The notes beneath the pieces were generated by a model. The model searched no databases. It saw only the letters and a list, made by a program, of their open reading frames with translations, and was not told the origin of the DNA. DNA of 64,000 nt from NCBI RefSeq assembly GCF_029892285.1, contig NZ_JARXVM010000004.1, positions 234,286 to 298,285 on the forward strand. Reading direction: 5' to 3'. A program made the position numbers and the translations under genes. This DNA is from Rhizobium sp. SG_E_25_P2 (GTDB lineage: Bacteria > Pseudomonadota > Alphaproteobacteria > Rhizobiales > Rhizobiaceae). This document shows positions 45,406-54,332 of this stretch, in pieces (within the stretch, counting starts at the first letter, position 1; the number at the start of each line of letters is the position of its first letter).

Positions 45406-46905
45406 GTGCTGCGCCTTCCGCTTGTCGCCCTACTCACCGCGCTCATCCCCATGGCCGCATCCGCCGATGAAAAGGTCTTGAACGTGGCCGCTCCGTTTGA
45501 GATCAAATCCGCCGATCCGGTGCTTTCCGGCGATATCTTCCTCAAGATGGATGTCGTCGAGACGCTGGTGAACGCCGATGCCTCGGGCAGGCTCTTGCCC
45601 GGCCTTTCAGATGGCTGGAAAGTCAGCGGCGACAATCTGGCCTGGCGTTTCCATATCCGGCCCGGGGTGAAATTTCATGACGGAAGTCCGTTGACAGCAG
45701 AGGCTGCCGCAAATGCTTTGAACTGGTCCGTAAAGAAAGAGGGGGTTCTGACCAAGGCACCGATTGCCTCCATCGTCGCCGAGGGAGAAGACGTCGTCAT
45801 TTCGCTCTCCAAACCATTTGCAGCGCTGCCCGCCTTCCTGGCCGAATATCGCACCGGTATCCTTGCTCCCGCAGCCTATGCCGCAGATGGAACGGTGACG
45901 GCCTTGATCGGCACCGGAGCCTTCAGAGCGACCAAGCTCCAGCCGCCGATGAACCTGGAGGCCGAGCGGTTTGACGCTTATTGGGCCGGAGCTCCGAAGT
46001 TGCAGGCCGTCCAGTATAGCGGCGTCAGCCGCTCCGAGACGCGCGCCTTGATGGCGGAAGCGGGCGATGCGGAAGTGGTGGTCAACCTCGATCCCGCCTC
46101 CGTGTCGAGGCTCAAGGCCGTGGATACGGTGGATGTGGAATCGGTGTCTCTGCCGCGCCTGCTGCTGCTGAAGATCAATCTCGCTTCGCCCTTCTTCGAC
46201 ACTGTCGAGGAACGCAAGGCGCTCTCGCTGGCCATCGACCGCGCGGGTCTGGCCCAGGCAGTCCTCCGCTATCCGGCGGCGGCAACGCAGATGTTCCCGC
46301 CAGCCATGGCCGGGTGGCACGACGCCGCGCTGGCGCCTCTCGCCTATGATGCTGCGGCCGCCAAGACGGCCTTTGCCGAAGCAGGCTGGACGCCGGGGCC
46401 TGATGGCGTGTTGCAGAAGGATGGCCAGCGCTTTGAGGTCGAATTGCTGACCTATCCGGACCGGCCTGAACTGCCCCTGACGGCCGCTGTCTTGGAGCAA
46501 CTTTTCCGCGATGTCGGAATCGCCGTGACCATCAACTCCACCAACTCCTCGGAAATCCCCGCCAAGCATGCCGCCGGCACTCTTCAGATGGCGCTGTTCG
46601 CCCGCAACTTCGCGCTGGTGCCTGATCCCATCGGCACGCTGATGCAGGATTATGCCCCGAACGGCGATTGGGGTGCGATGGGCTGGCGGAACGCCGACTT
46701 CACCGCCGCCGTCCAGAAGATGGCGGCCGATGGCGGGACCCCGGCCGAACGCGCCGCTCTTGCGGCAACCCTTCACGCCGAAATGCCGGTCATTCCGATT
46801 GCCTGGTACCAGCAGACTGCGGCCATCTCCAAAAAGGTCAAGGGCATTGTCATCGATCCCTATGAGCGCACGCTTGGGCTGAAGTCTGCCGAGTTCGTCC
46901 AGTGA
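45406..46905 (+). CDS. Nickel/peptide-type ABC transporter substrate-binding protein (family 5)
   Basis: 499 residues with GTG start at 45406 (ACGGAG seven bases upstream). Signal peptide of 20 residues ends in MAASADE. Family 5 features include WRFHIRPGVKFHDGSPLTAEAA and ERKALSLAIDRAGLAQAV. Its length and the following NikB/NikC-like permeases fit the NikA group, which carry nickel chelates, other metallophores or small peptides. The exact ligand is not decided. Confidence 0.88.
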   Translation: MLRLPLVALLTALIPMAASADEKVLNVAAPFEIKSADPVLSGDIFLKMDVVETLVNADASGRLLPGLSDGWKVSGDNLAWRFHIRPGVKFHDGSPLTAEAAANALNWSVKKEGVLTKAPIASIVAEGEDVVISLSKPFAALPAFLAEYRTGILAPAAYAADGTVTALIGTGAFRATKLQPPMNLEAERFDAYWAGAPKLQAVQYSGVSRSETRALMAEAGDAEVVVNLDPASVSRLKAVDTVDVESVSLPRLLLLKINLASPFFDTVEERKALSLAIDRAGLAQAVLRYPAAATQMFPPAMAGWHDAALAPLAYDAAAAKTAFAEAGWTPGPDGVLQKDGQRFEVELLTYPDRPELPLTAAVLEQLFRDVGIAVTINSTNSSEIPAKHAAGTLQMALFARNFALVPDPIGTLMQDYAPNGDWGAMGWRNADFTAAVQKMAADGGTPAERAALAATLHAEMPVIPIAWYQQTAAISKKVKGIVIDPYERTLGLKSAEFVQ

Positions 46906-47846
46906 TAACGGCATTCCGTATAATAGCCTTCCGCCTCATGCAGGCGGCAGGCGTGGCTTTGGTTGTCGGCGTGATGTCGTTCCTGATGATGCAGGCGATG
47001 CCGGGAGATATGGCCTATCGCATTGCCGCCGCCCGCTACGGCTACGATCTGGCCTCGACGGAACTAGCCGAGGCGGTTCGCGTGGAATTGGGGCTCGACG
47101 CCGGCCCGGCCGCCCAGTTTCTGCGCTGGATATCTGGCCTTGTCCAGTTCGACCTCGGAGAATCGCTGGTCTCCGGACAAAGCGTCTGGGGCGAGATTAC
47201 CCATCAGCTGGGCGCGAGCCTTGAGCTGGCTTCAATAGCGATCGCGCTGTCGCTGGTGATCGGTCCGCCGCTGGGAATCTGTGCCGGGCTCCACGCAGGC
47301 GGCCGTTTCGACCGGGCGCTGCTGGTGATCGCGGCTGCTTTCAGGGCCGTGCCGCAGTTTCTGCTCGGCTTGGTTCTCATCGTGATCTTCGCCGTGCAAT
47401 TCCGGCTGCTGCCATCCGCCGGTTACGGCCAGGCAAGCCATTTTCTTCTCCCGGCGGGCACGTTAGCGCTCGGTCTTGCGGCGGCCTCGGCGCGCATCAC
47501 GCGCGATGCGATGGCGGGTGTTGCGGCAAGCCCTCATTATGCATTCGCGCGCATGAAGGGACTGAGTGAGATCCACATTCTCTTTCGCCACGGACTGCGC
47601 AATATCGGCGCTCCCGTGATCACCTATCTGGGCCTGCAGTTCGTGCTTCTCGCCGAAGGCGTGGTGGTCGTCGAAACGATTTTCGGCTGGCCAGGCATCG
47701 GACACGCGCTGATTCACGCGGTGTTCCATCGCGATGTGCCGATGGTGCAGGGCGCGGCGCTTGTCATGGGGCTGGCCTTCGTGGCCATCAACGCCATTGT
47801 CGATCTGGTCGTGCGACGCATCGATCCGCGGGAGGTGCGGGCGTGA
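46902..47846 (+). CDS. Nickel/peptide-type ABC transporter permease (NikB/DppB type)
   Basis: 314 residues. MTAF-like start after the ATPase-type overlap; family segment AVRVELGLDAGPAAQFLRWISGLVQFDLGESLVSG and the loop YAFARMKGL. The GTG at 46902 overlaps the receptor stop by four bases. Confidence 0.9.
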   Translation: MITAFRIIAFRLMQAAGVALVVGVMSFLMMQAMPGDMAYRIAAARYGYDLASTELAEAVRVELGLDAGPAAQFLRWISGLVQFDLGESLVSGQSVWGEITHQLGASLELASIAIALSLVIGPPLGICAGLHAGGRFDRALLVIAAAFRAVPQFLLGLVLIVIFAVQFRLLPSAGYGQASHFLLPAGTLALGLAAASARITRDAMAGVAASPHYAFARMKGLSEIHILFRHGLRNIGAPVITYLGLQFVLLAEGVVVVETIFGWPGIGHALIHAVFHRDVPMVQGAALVMGLAFVAINAIVDLVVRRIDPREVRA

Positions 47847-48622
47847 CAATTTCGAGTTCCCGGATTGGTTGGGCGCTGTTGGCGGCCATATTGGCCTACG
47901 CCTTGATCGGACCGTTTTTTGATGCGGTCGGACCGTTCAAACAGGCGCTTCTGAAAACGCTGGCGGGCCCGGACGCCGCTGTTCCCTTCGGTTACGACCA
48001 TCTCGGCCGGTCGCTATATTCTCGCCTGGCGCACGCCTTGCGGCTTTCTCTGCTGATCGCTCTCGCCGCGACCGCCACGGCTGCGGTGATTGGAGTGGCT
48101 CTTGGCGCGCTGGCCAGCTGGCGCGGCGGTTTCATCGACCAAGGACTGTCCCTCATCGCGGATTCCTTCCTTGCCCTCCCGGCGCTGCTGATGGTGCTGA
48201 TGATGGGCGTCATTCTGCCGTCGACGCCGCTCGCATTCTGGGCCGGCATTGCTGCCGTGCAGTGGATAGAGTTCTTCCGGCTCACTCGAAGCGCCGCCCG
48301 CAGTCATCTGGCCAGCCCGGCGGTCGAGGCCGCAACTTTGCAAGGTTTCAGCCCGCTTTGGATTTTTCGCCGTATTCTATGGCCGGAAATCGGGCCGATA
48401 CTGCGCACGGCAATGGCCTTTGGCGTGGCCAGCGCCATCGCCGCCATAGCCGCGCTCGGTTTCGTAAGCGTCGGTATGCGCGCGCCGACGCCCGAACTTG
48501 GCCTGATGATGGTCGAGCTTTTGCCAAGCTGGCGGGAAGCGCCCATGGCGCTCATCCAGCCGGTGCTCGCCTGCTTCATCCTGCTCCTGTCGCTCAACCT
48601 GATTGCGGGAGGCCGCAGATGA
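47843..48622 (+). CDS. Nickel/peptide-type ABC transporter permease (NikC/DppC type)
   Basis: 259 residues. Contains FGYDHLGRSLYSRLAHALRLSL, the DppC hallmark, and AATLQGFSPLWIFRRILWPEIGP. Overlaps both neighbours by four bases. It is shorter than DppC at both ends but has the core helices. Confidence 0.88.
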   Translation: MTISSSRIGWALLAAILAYALIGPFFDAVGPFKQALLKTLAGPDAAVPFGYDHLGRSLYSRLAHALRLSLLIALAATATAAVIGVALGALASWRGGFIDQGLSLIADSFLALPALLMVLMMGVILPSTPLAFWAGIAAVQWIEFFRLTRSAARSHLASPAVEAATLQGFSPLWIFRRILWPEIGPILRTAMAFGVASAIAAIAALGFVSVGMRAPTPELGLMMVELLPSWREAPMALIQPVLACFILLLSLNLIAGGRR

Positions 48623-50004
48623 CATTGTTAGTCGCTGAAAACATCATGGTCCACGCCGGCAGTGAGGCGCTGGTCAATCCGGTCTCGCTCAGCCTGTCTG
48701 CCGGAAGAGCGGTTACGATTCTGGGCGAAAGCGGCTCGGGTAAAAGCCTGCTTGCGCAAGCCATCATCGGCACATTGCCCAAGGGGCTGACAGCCTCGGG
48801 CAGCATCGCCTTCGGCAAGGATCGCGTCGAGCCGGTCATTTCCGGCGGTATGCGCGCGCGCTGGGGGCGCCGGGTCGCCGTTCTGCCGCAAGAGCCGTGG
48901 CTCGCGCTCGATCCGCTCATGCCGGCGAGGCGCCAGGTCGCCGAAGTCTACGCGTTCTTCGGAAATGATCCTCACCCGGGCGACCGCGCCAATGCCGACC
49001 TGGCGGCGTTGGGGCTTGAGGGGGCCGGCTCGAAATATCCCTGGCAGCTTTCAGGGGGAATGGCGCAGCGACTGGCCTTTGCCGCCGCTCGGGCGGGCGG
49101 CGCCACCGTCACTGTCGCTGATGAACCGACAAAGGGTCTCGACGTCGGCCGCCGTGACGATGTTCTCGCGCTCCTGCGCCGTGGCCTTGAAGGGGGAGGC
49201 GGTCTCCTGACCATCACTCATGATCTTGCGCTTGCGGCAGGGCTCGGCGGTGAGATTCTCGTCATGAAGGGCGGAGAGGTGATCGAACGCGGCCCGGCCG
49301 AACATGTGCTGGCCAGCCCCGAACACGCCTATACCCAGGCGTTGATCGCCTCCGATCCCGCATGCTGGCCTCGACGCGCTCCCACTGCGGAGTTGCCGCC
49401 TTTGCTGCGCGCCGACGGGCTTCAGGTCGAACGCGACGGAAAATTATTGTTCGCACCCGTGAGTTTTGCGCTATCCCCAGGCAAAGTGCTTGGCGTCTTC
49501 GGTCCCTCTGGTTGCGGCAAGTCGAGCCTGGGGAATGCGATTCTTGGGCTGTTGCCGCATCGCGGCGCGCTTTGGCGCGACCCGGCTGGTCGGCGCCTGG
49601 GCTTTCAAAAGTTGTGGCAGGACCCGCCGGCTGCGTTTCCAGCGAGAATCACCTTGGCTCAAGGCCTCGAAGACCTTGTTCGGCTTCACGGAATCGACCG
49701 TGCCCGCCTGTCGCCCTTGCTCGAAAAGCTGAAGCTGTCATCTGATCTCCTGAACAGATTGCCCAGCGAGATTTCCGGCGGGGAACTGCAGCGGATCGCC
49801 TTGATGCGCGCGCTCCTTCTCGACCCGGTCTTCCTTTTTGCCGACGAGCCAACATCGCGATTGGATCCTGTGACGCAGGCTGAGACTATGCAGCTCTTGT
49901 TGAAGGTTGCGGCGGAGCAAGGCCTGGCGATCATGGTCGTCAGTCATGATGAGGCGTTGCTGTCCGCAGTCAGCGATGACGTGATTCGTCTGAACGCGCC
50001 GTGA
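48619..50004 (+). CDS. Fused two-domain ABC ATPase (NikDE type)
   Basis: 461 residues from ATG 48619, which overlaps the permease stop (ATGA). A longer frame back to 48262 is a shadow. Domain 1: GESGSGKSL, LSGGMAQR, VTVADEPTKGLD. Domain 2: GPSGCGKSS, ISGGELQR, FLFADEPTSRLD. It is short for a fusion because each domain is compact. Confidence 0.9.
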   Translation: MTLLVAENIMVHAGSEALVNPVSLSLSAGRAVTILGESGSGKSLLAQAIIGTLPKGLTASGSIAFGKDRVEPVISGGMRARWGRRVAVLPQEPWLALDPLMPARRQVAEVYAFFGNDPHPGDRANADLAALGLEGAGSKYPWQLSGGMAQRLAFAAARAGGATVTVADEPTKGLDVGRRDDVLALLRRGLEGGGGLLTITHDLALAAGLGGEILVMKGGEVIERGPAEHVLASPEHAYTQALIASDPACWPRRAPTAELPPLLRADGLQVERDGKLLFAPVSFALSPGKVLGVFGPSGCGKSSLGNAILGLLPHRGALWRDPAGRRLGFQKLWQDPPAAFPARITLAQGLEDLVRLHGIDRARLSPLLEKLKLSSDLLNRLPSEISGGELQRIALMRALLLDPVFLFADEPTSRLDPVTQAETMQLLLKVAAEQGLAIMVVSHDEALLSAVSDDVIRLNAP

Positions 50005-50010
50005 TCGGAT

Positions 50011-50094
50011 CTGGGCAATCCACTCAACCCGGTGTCTCGGGCTTCCCGGGCGGTGTCCGCTGAGTAGCCTCGCAACGATATGCGGATTGCCCAG
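50011..50094 (+). other. Long inverted repeat with nested stems (candidate structured RNA)
   Basis: CTGGGCAATCC (50011-50021) and GGATTGCCCAG (50084-50094) pair perfectly. Inside, ACTCA (50022-50026) pairs with TGAGT (50061-50065), CCCG/CGGG (50028-50041) and GCGG/CCGC (50050-50060) form small hairpins. It starts six bases after the ATPase gene stop. No T-run follows. Confidence 0.35.
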
Positions 50095-50211
50095 TGAAGT
50101 TGGCTTGGCGACCGTATGAACCGAATAACTGTCCCAAAACAATGCCGCGCGCATTTGGCGGGCGTTCGCGGCGCTTTCAGTCCGCCCTTGTCGCGATAAC
50201 GGCAGCTTTTG

Positions 50212-50457
50212 TCACTCCCGCATTTCAATCTCAGCCTCGCGCGCGGCGGCGATGAAGGCGAGGCGGGCGTCTTCGGGTTTCTTCTTGCCCTTGATGGCGG
50301 CCTCGATCACGATCAGCGCACGGTCCAGCGCCGGGCCGTCTTCGAGGGGCCAGTCTTCGATCAGCGCCCAGGAGGCCTCACGGAGATTGCGGATCGTAGT
50401 GAATTTGCCGGGGCCTTCCAGCGCCACGGTCACGGGTTTTGTCCAGTCTTGGCTCAC
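50212..50457 (-). CDS. DUF982 family protein
   Basis: 81 residues. TKPVTVALEGPGKFTTIRNLREASWALIEDWP followed by ALDRALIVIEAAIKGKKKPEDARLAFIAAAREA is the pattern of DUF982, a small protein family found mainly in Hyphomicrobiales and often in many copies. Function unknown. Confidence 0.8.
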   Translation of the reverse strand: MSQDWTKPVTVALEGPGKFTTIRNLREASWALIEDWPLEDGPALDRALIVIEAAIKGKKKPEDARLAFIAAAREAEIEMRE

Positions 50458-50580
50458 GGATGAGTCTCCAGCTTGATGATCGCCCCTCCTAGCATCGATC
50501 CGTGCGGATGATGAGAGGGGGCGTGATTTTGCTGCAGGAGAGTCGGGAAAACGCGTCCGACTGGGGTGACAGCAGCGCCG

Positions 50581-51795
50581 TCAGGGCAGGGGCGTGGGCG
50601 GCGTAAGGCGAAGCGCGGCGTTGACGGTTCCCATCTCGCTCTCGGCCGGCGCGGCGTCGAGCGTCATCACCGGCAGCATCCGGCGGAGATGGTCGTGATG
50701 GGTGCGCACGCCATATTCGAGATCGGAGAGAAAGAAGCTCGAGAAACTCTTCGACGCCATCGCCTCGTTCGACCAGACGGTCAGTTGGACATCTTCCGCC
50801 ATCGTGTCGCGGTCGATGCGGGCGGCGAGATAGCGGGCGAGCCGCTGGCGGCGGTCCTCCTCCGGATAGCGATAGACTGCTCCGCGCAGCAGCGTCTCTC
50901 CGGTTGAAAGCGGGAATTCCTGATAGAACTGAATGGCCTCAGGGGTGACCGCGATGACAGTGTTGGGAAACAGGCCGTAATAGATCCAGGCTTTTTCCAG
51001 CGTCTCCGGCAGGTCGATCGAGTTTTTTGACAGTTTCACATAGTTGCGCACGCTCCAGCGCCGCCCGGCATGGGGATTGTAGGTCGCGAATGACCGGCAG
51101 ACGCCGTCGACGAACGGCTCGTCATAATAGGTCGAGCCATAGAGATCCTGCAGCGCCGGATGCGCCATGGCGACATGATAGCCTTCATTGTCGACGTCGC
51201 GCACCGACTTCCAGTTGACCGGCGAGGTCTGCGTCCAGAGCTTGCCGACAGGAACGGCCGTATCCGTTCGGTAATGCGAGAGCTGCTCGTGATAGGTCGC
51301 CATGAGCTCGGCGATGGCCGGCTGATCGCCCGGGGCGAAGCGGATGAAGACGAAGCCGAGCCAGACCTCGCAATCGATCTCCGAAAGGCCGAATTCGCGC
51401 TTGTCGAGCGGCGGGAAGGTGTCGGGCCGCGCGGGCCCGCGCAGCGTGCCATCGAGATTATACACCCAGCCATGAAACGGACAGACCAGCGCATTGCGGC
51501 AGGCGCCTTTCTCATCGGCGACAAGGCGGGAGCCGCGATGCTTGCAGATATTGTGGAACGCCCTGATCACGCCGTCCTGCCCGCGCAGCACCAGCGCACG
51601 TTCGCCGACGATGTCGAGCGTGATGTAGTTGCCGGGTGCGGGCAGGTCGGAGACATGGCAGGCGAGCTGCCAATTGCGGCGGAACACATGCTCCTTTTCG
51701 AGCTCCAGCAAAGCGGGGCTGTGATAGGTCCAGCCGGGCAGTCCGCGTCGATCCCAGCCTGCGGGCGGCGCGGCAATCTTGGTCTGTATCGTCAT
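50581..51795 (-). CDS. Rieske non-heme iron oxygenase alpha subunit
   Basis: 404 residues from ATG 51795 (AAGGAGC upstream; an ATG at 51825 lies inside the operator). The Rieske cluster is held by CKHRG (CxH) and CPFHGW (CxxH) about 18 residues later. The mononuclear iron site is in DVDNEGYHVAMAHPAL. The shape fits alpha subunits that act on aromatic rings or demethylate betaines (GbcA, proline-betaine demethylases). No ferredoxin reductase gene is seen in the window. Its promoter carries the operator shared with the TetR locus 10-19 kb away, which points to a step in the same pathway. Confidence 0.9.
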   Translation of the reverse strand: MTIQTKIAAPPAGWDRRGLPGWTYHSPALLELEKEHVFRRNWQLACHVSDLPAPGNYITLDIVGERALVLRGQDGVIRAFHNICKHRGSRLVADEKGACRNALVCPFHGWVYNLDGTLRGPARPDTFPPLDKREFGLSEIDCEVWLGFVFIRFAPGDQPAIAELMATYHEQLSHYRTDTAVPVGKLWTQTSPVNWKSVRDVDNEGYHVAMAHPALQDLYGSTYYDEPFVDGVCRSFATYNPHAGRRWSVRNYVKLSKNSIDLPETLEKAWIYYGLFPNTVIAVTPEAIQFYQEFPLSTGETLLRGAVYRYPEEDRRQRLARYLAARIDRDTMAEDVQLTVWSNEAMASKSFSSFFLSDLEYGVRTHHDHLRRMLPVMTLDAAPAESEMGTVNAALRLTPPTPLP

Positions 51796-51814
51796 CGACC
51801 TGCTCCTTATTTGC

Positions 51815-51828
51815 TGAACGTCCATTCA
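51815..51828. promoter_or_regulatory. Probable TetR operator, site 3
   Basis: TGAACGTCCATTCA, the third copy of the palindrome, placed directly downstream of the -10 of the Rieske promoter so that a bound repressor would cover the transcription start. Confidence 0.65.
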
Positions 51829-51857
51829 ATATAATTGAAAATATGAAATTAAGTCAA
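51829..51857 (-). promoter_or_regulatory. Promoter of the Rieske oxygenase gene
   Basis: Minus strand TTGACT (51857-51852), 17 bases, TTATAT (51834-51829). Close to consensus and immediately upstream of operator site 3. Confidence 0.65.
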
Positions 51858-52004
51858 TTCTGTAAAGGATTTGCATGATTGGTTTATACCTCGATTTCTA
51901 CTCGATCGATTTCCCTTTTTCGTTCAAGGGGATGGCTTCTCCTCACGTCTTTCTGTCGACGATTTCTTCTGCTAGATGTCGCGACCCGCGGAGGAGGGGC
52001 GTTC

Positions 52005-54332
52005 GTGATCACCAAACTGACATCCCTGGCCTGCGCCTTAATCGGCGTTCTGCTCGCGCGTGAAGGATGGGTGCTGGTCTCGCTGGGCGGCAGCGTCGCC
52101 TATCTGGTGATCGGCGTCGCCTATATTGTGACGGCTCTCCTCATCTGGCGGCGCGATCCCGTCGTCCTGTGTTTCTTTGGGCTGGTCGTTCTGGCCTGCC
52201 TCGCCTGGGCGGTCATCGAGGTCGGGGTTGATTGGTGGGGGCTGTTACCGCGCCTTGGATTCGTCGTCTTGACCGGGCTTTGGCTATCGACGCGGTGGCT
52301 GCGAAAACGGCTTGACCGGCCAGCCCGTATCCCGCCACGCCTCGGCTATGTCGGTTATCCACTTGGGGTCGTGGCCCTGGTCGCGGCTCTGGGCGCAATT
52401 TCTGGCGATGACCACGTGCAAGACGCTGGCAAGCCCGTCACATCTATTGCCGCGACGACGGATGCGCCCGCCGCCGATTGGCCCCATTATGGCGGGGGCC
52501 TGTCGGGCCAGCGTTTTTCCACGCTCGACCAGATCACCCCTGCCAATATCGGCGCGCTCGAAGAGGCCTGGCGTTTCCAGACCGGCGACATGAAACGCGG
52601 CAAGGAGGTCGTCGAGGCGAGCTATCAGGCGACCCCGCTCAAGATCGGCAGCACTCTATATATCTGCACGCCGCATAGCCAGGTGATCGCGCTGCACGCG
52701 ACCACCGGCGCTGAGATCTGGCGCTTCGATGCGGTGAAGCAAGCAGGGGCGGCTCCACGCAGCCAGACCTGCCGCGGCGTGTCCTATTTTGACGATCCCG
52801 CGACGCCAGAACGGCCCTGCAGCCGCCGTATCTTGCTGCCGGCGGCTGGCGGTCGCCTGACAGCCATCGACGCCAAGACCGGCGCTCTTTGCAGAGATTT
52901 CGGAGTCAACGGCGTCGTGGATCTTCTTCGCGGCCTGCCGCATGCCCAAACCGGCTTTTTCTACAACACCTCGCCGCCCGTTGTTATCAGGGGGAAGGTG
53001 ATCGTCGGCGGCGCGGTAAGCGACAGCGCCGGCCTCAATGCCCCTTCGGGCGTGATCCGCGCCTTTGACGCCGTGAGCGGACGCCTGTTGTGGAACTGGG
53101 ATTCCGGCAATCCCGAGGCGACCAAACCGATCGGCGACGGCGAATTCTACATCGCCGGTTCGCCCAACAGCTGGTCGATTTCTTCCGCCGACGAGGAACT
53201 GGGATTGGTCTATGCGCCGATGGGCAATCGTCCGCCCGATCAGATGGGGCAGGGGCGCAGCGCCGCCATGGAGACATTCTCCTCGGCCATCGTGGCGCTC
53301 GACGTTGAGACGGGCAGGGTCCGCTGGTCGTTTCAGACCGTGCGGCATGATCTCTGGGATATGGATGTGCCCGCGCAGCCGTCGCTCTTTTCGTTCCATA
53401 CGGCGTCGGGCGTGATCGTTCCTGCGCTGGCGGCGCCCACCAAGCAAGGCGATATCTATATTCTGGACCGGCGAACTGGCGCGCCCTTGCTGCCCGTCGG
53501 CGAGGCTGAAGCCCCGGCCAGCCTCATTCCCGGCGAACAGACCGCGCCCAGGCAGCCTTTCTCCTCGCTCACATTCTCGCCGCCGGCGCTGACCGAGACG
53601 AATATGTGGGGTGTCACGCTGTTTGATCAGCTCTCCTGCCGCATCAGGTTTCAGTCCCGCCGCTACCAAGGCCGCTATACGCCGCCATCTGAGCAGGGGA
53701 CGATCGTCTATCCCGGAAATTTCGGCGTGTTCAACTGGGGCGGCATCGCCGTTGATCCCGAACGGCGGATCCTGTTTGGCATGCCGACTTACCTTGCATA
53801 TGTGGCGCGGCTCGTTCCGCATGAAAAGCCAAAGGAAACGCCGCCGAAACGTATGAAAAGCGTGCTGATCGACAATGCGGGTCTGCGATACAGCGTGCGT
53901 CTCGGGCCTTTCGTCGGGCCGCTCGGTGTGCCCTGCCAGGCGCCGCCCTGGGGTTATGTCGCAAGCGCCGATCTCGACACCGGCGCGCTGCGCTACAGAC
54001 GCGTCAATGGCACCGTCCGCGATTTGACCCCGATCCCGCTTCCCTTCCAGATGGGCGTGCCGGGGATTGGCGGGCCTATCCTGACCCGTGGCGGCGTCGC
54101 CTTTCTGGCCGCCACTCTGGACGACTATATTCGTGGATATGATGTCGTCAGCGGCGAGGAATTGTGGCGGGCGCGGCTGCCGGCGGGAGGTCAGGCGACG
54201 CCGATGACCTATCTGGACGCCAATGGCGATCAGTTGGTCGTCATCGTGGCGGGCGGACATGCTGCGCTTGAAACCACACCCGGCGACTATGTGATCGCCT
54301 ATAGACTGCCGAAAGCCGGAGAAAAACCCTAG
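52005..54332 (+). CDS. Membrane-bound PQQ-dependent dehydrogenase (glucose/quinate type)
   Basis: 775 residues from GTG 52005, chosen because GAGGAGGGG lies five bases upstream; the frame opens further up but without similarity. Residues 1-135 form about four to five membrane helices, as in mGDH. The periplasmic propeller begins DWPHYGGGLSGQRFSTLDQITPANIGALEEAW. Other marks are FYNTSPPVVIRGKVIVGG and QTVRHDLWDMDVPAQP. It would oxidise a sugar or polyol in the periplasm and feed ubiquinone. No pqq synthesis genes are in the window. The convergent LacI regulator overlaps its end by four bases. Confidence 0.88.
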   Translation: MITKLTSLACALIGVLLAREGWVLVSLGGSVAYLVIGVAYIVTALLIWRRDPVVLCFFGLVVLACLAWAVIEVGVDWWGLLPRLGFVVLTGLWLSTRWLRKRLDRPARIPPRLGYVGYPLGVVALVAALGAISGDDHVQDAGKPVTSIAATTDAPAADWPHYGGGLSGQRFSTLDQITPANIGALEEAWRFQTGDMKRGKEVVEASYQATPLKIGSTLYICTPHSQVIALHATTGAEIWRFDAVKQAGAAPRSQTCRGVSYFDDPATPERPCSRRILLPAAGGRLTAIDAKTGALCRDFGVNGVVDLLRGLPHAQTGFFYNTSPPVVIRGKVIVGGAVSDSAGLNAPSGVIRAFDAVSGRLLWNWDSGNPEATKPIGDGEFYIAGSPNSWSISSADEELGLVYAPMGNRPPDQMGQGRSAAMETFSSAIVALDVETGRVRWSFQTVRHDLWDMDVPAQPSLFSFHTASGVIVPALAAPTKQGDIYILDRRTGAPLLPVGEAEAPASLIPGEQTAPRQPFSSLTFSPPALTETNMWGVTLFDQLSCRIRFQSRRYQGRYTPPSEQGTIVYPGNFGVFNWGGIAVDPERRILFGMPTYLAYVARLVPHEKPKETPPKRMKSVLIDNAGLRYSVRLGPFVGPLGVPCQAPPWGYVASADLDTGALRYRRVNGTVRDLTPIPLPFQMGVPGIGGPILTRGGVAFLAATLDDYIRGYDVVSGEELWRARLPAGGQATPMTYLDANGDQLVVIVAGGHAALETTPGDYVIAYRLPKAGEKP

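Noticed and set aside
48262..48618. N-terminal extension of the NikDE-type ATPase
   Set aside because: It is a shadow of the permease gene; ATG 48619 starts the conserved ATPase domain.
51848..51857. ATTAAGTCAA half-site identical to the ROK operator arm, before the Rieske gene
   Set aside because: Only one arm is present, and it is explained by the -35 region TTGACT of the Rieske promoter.
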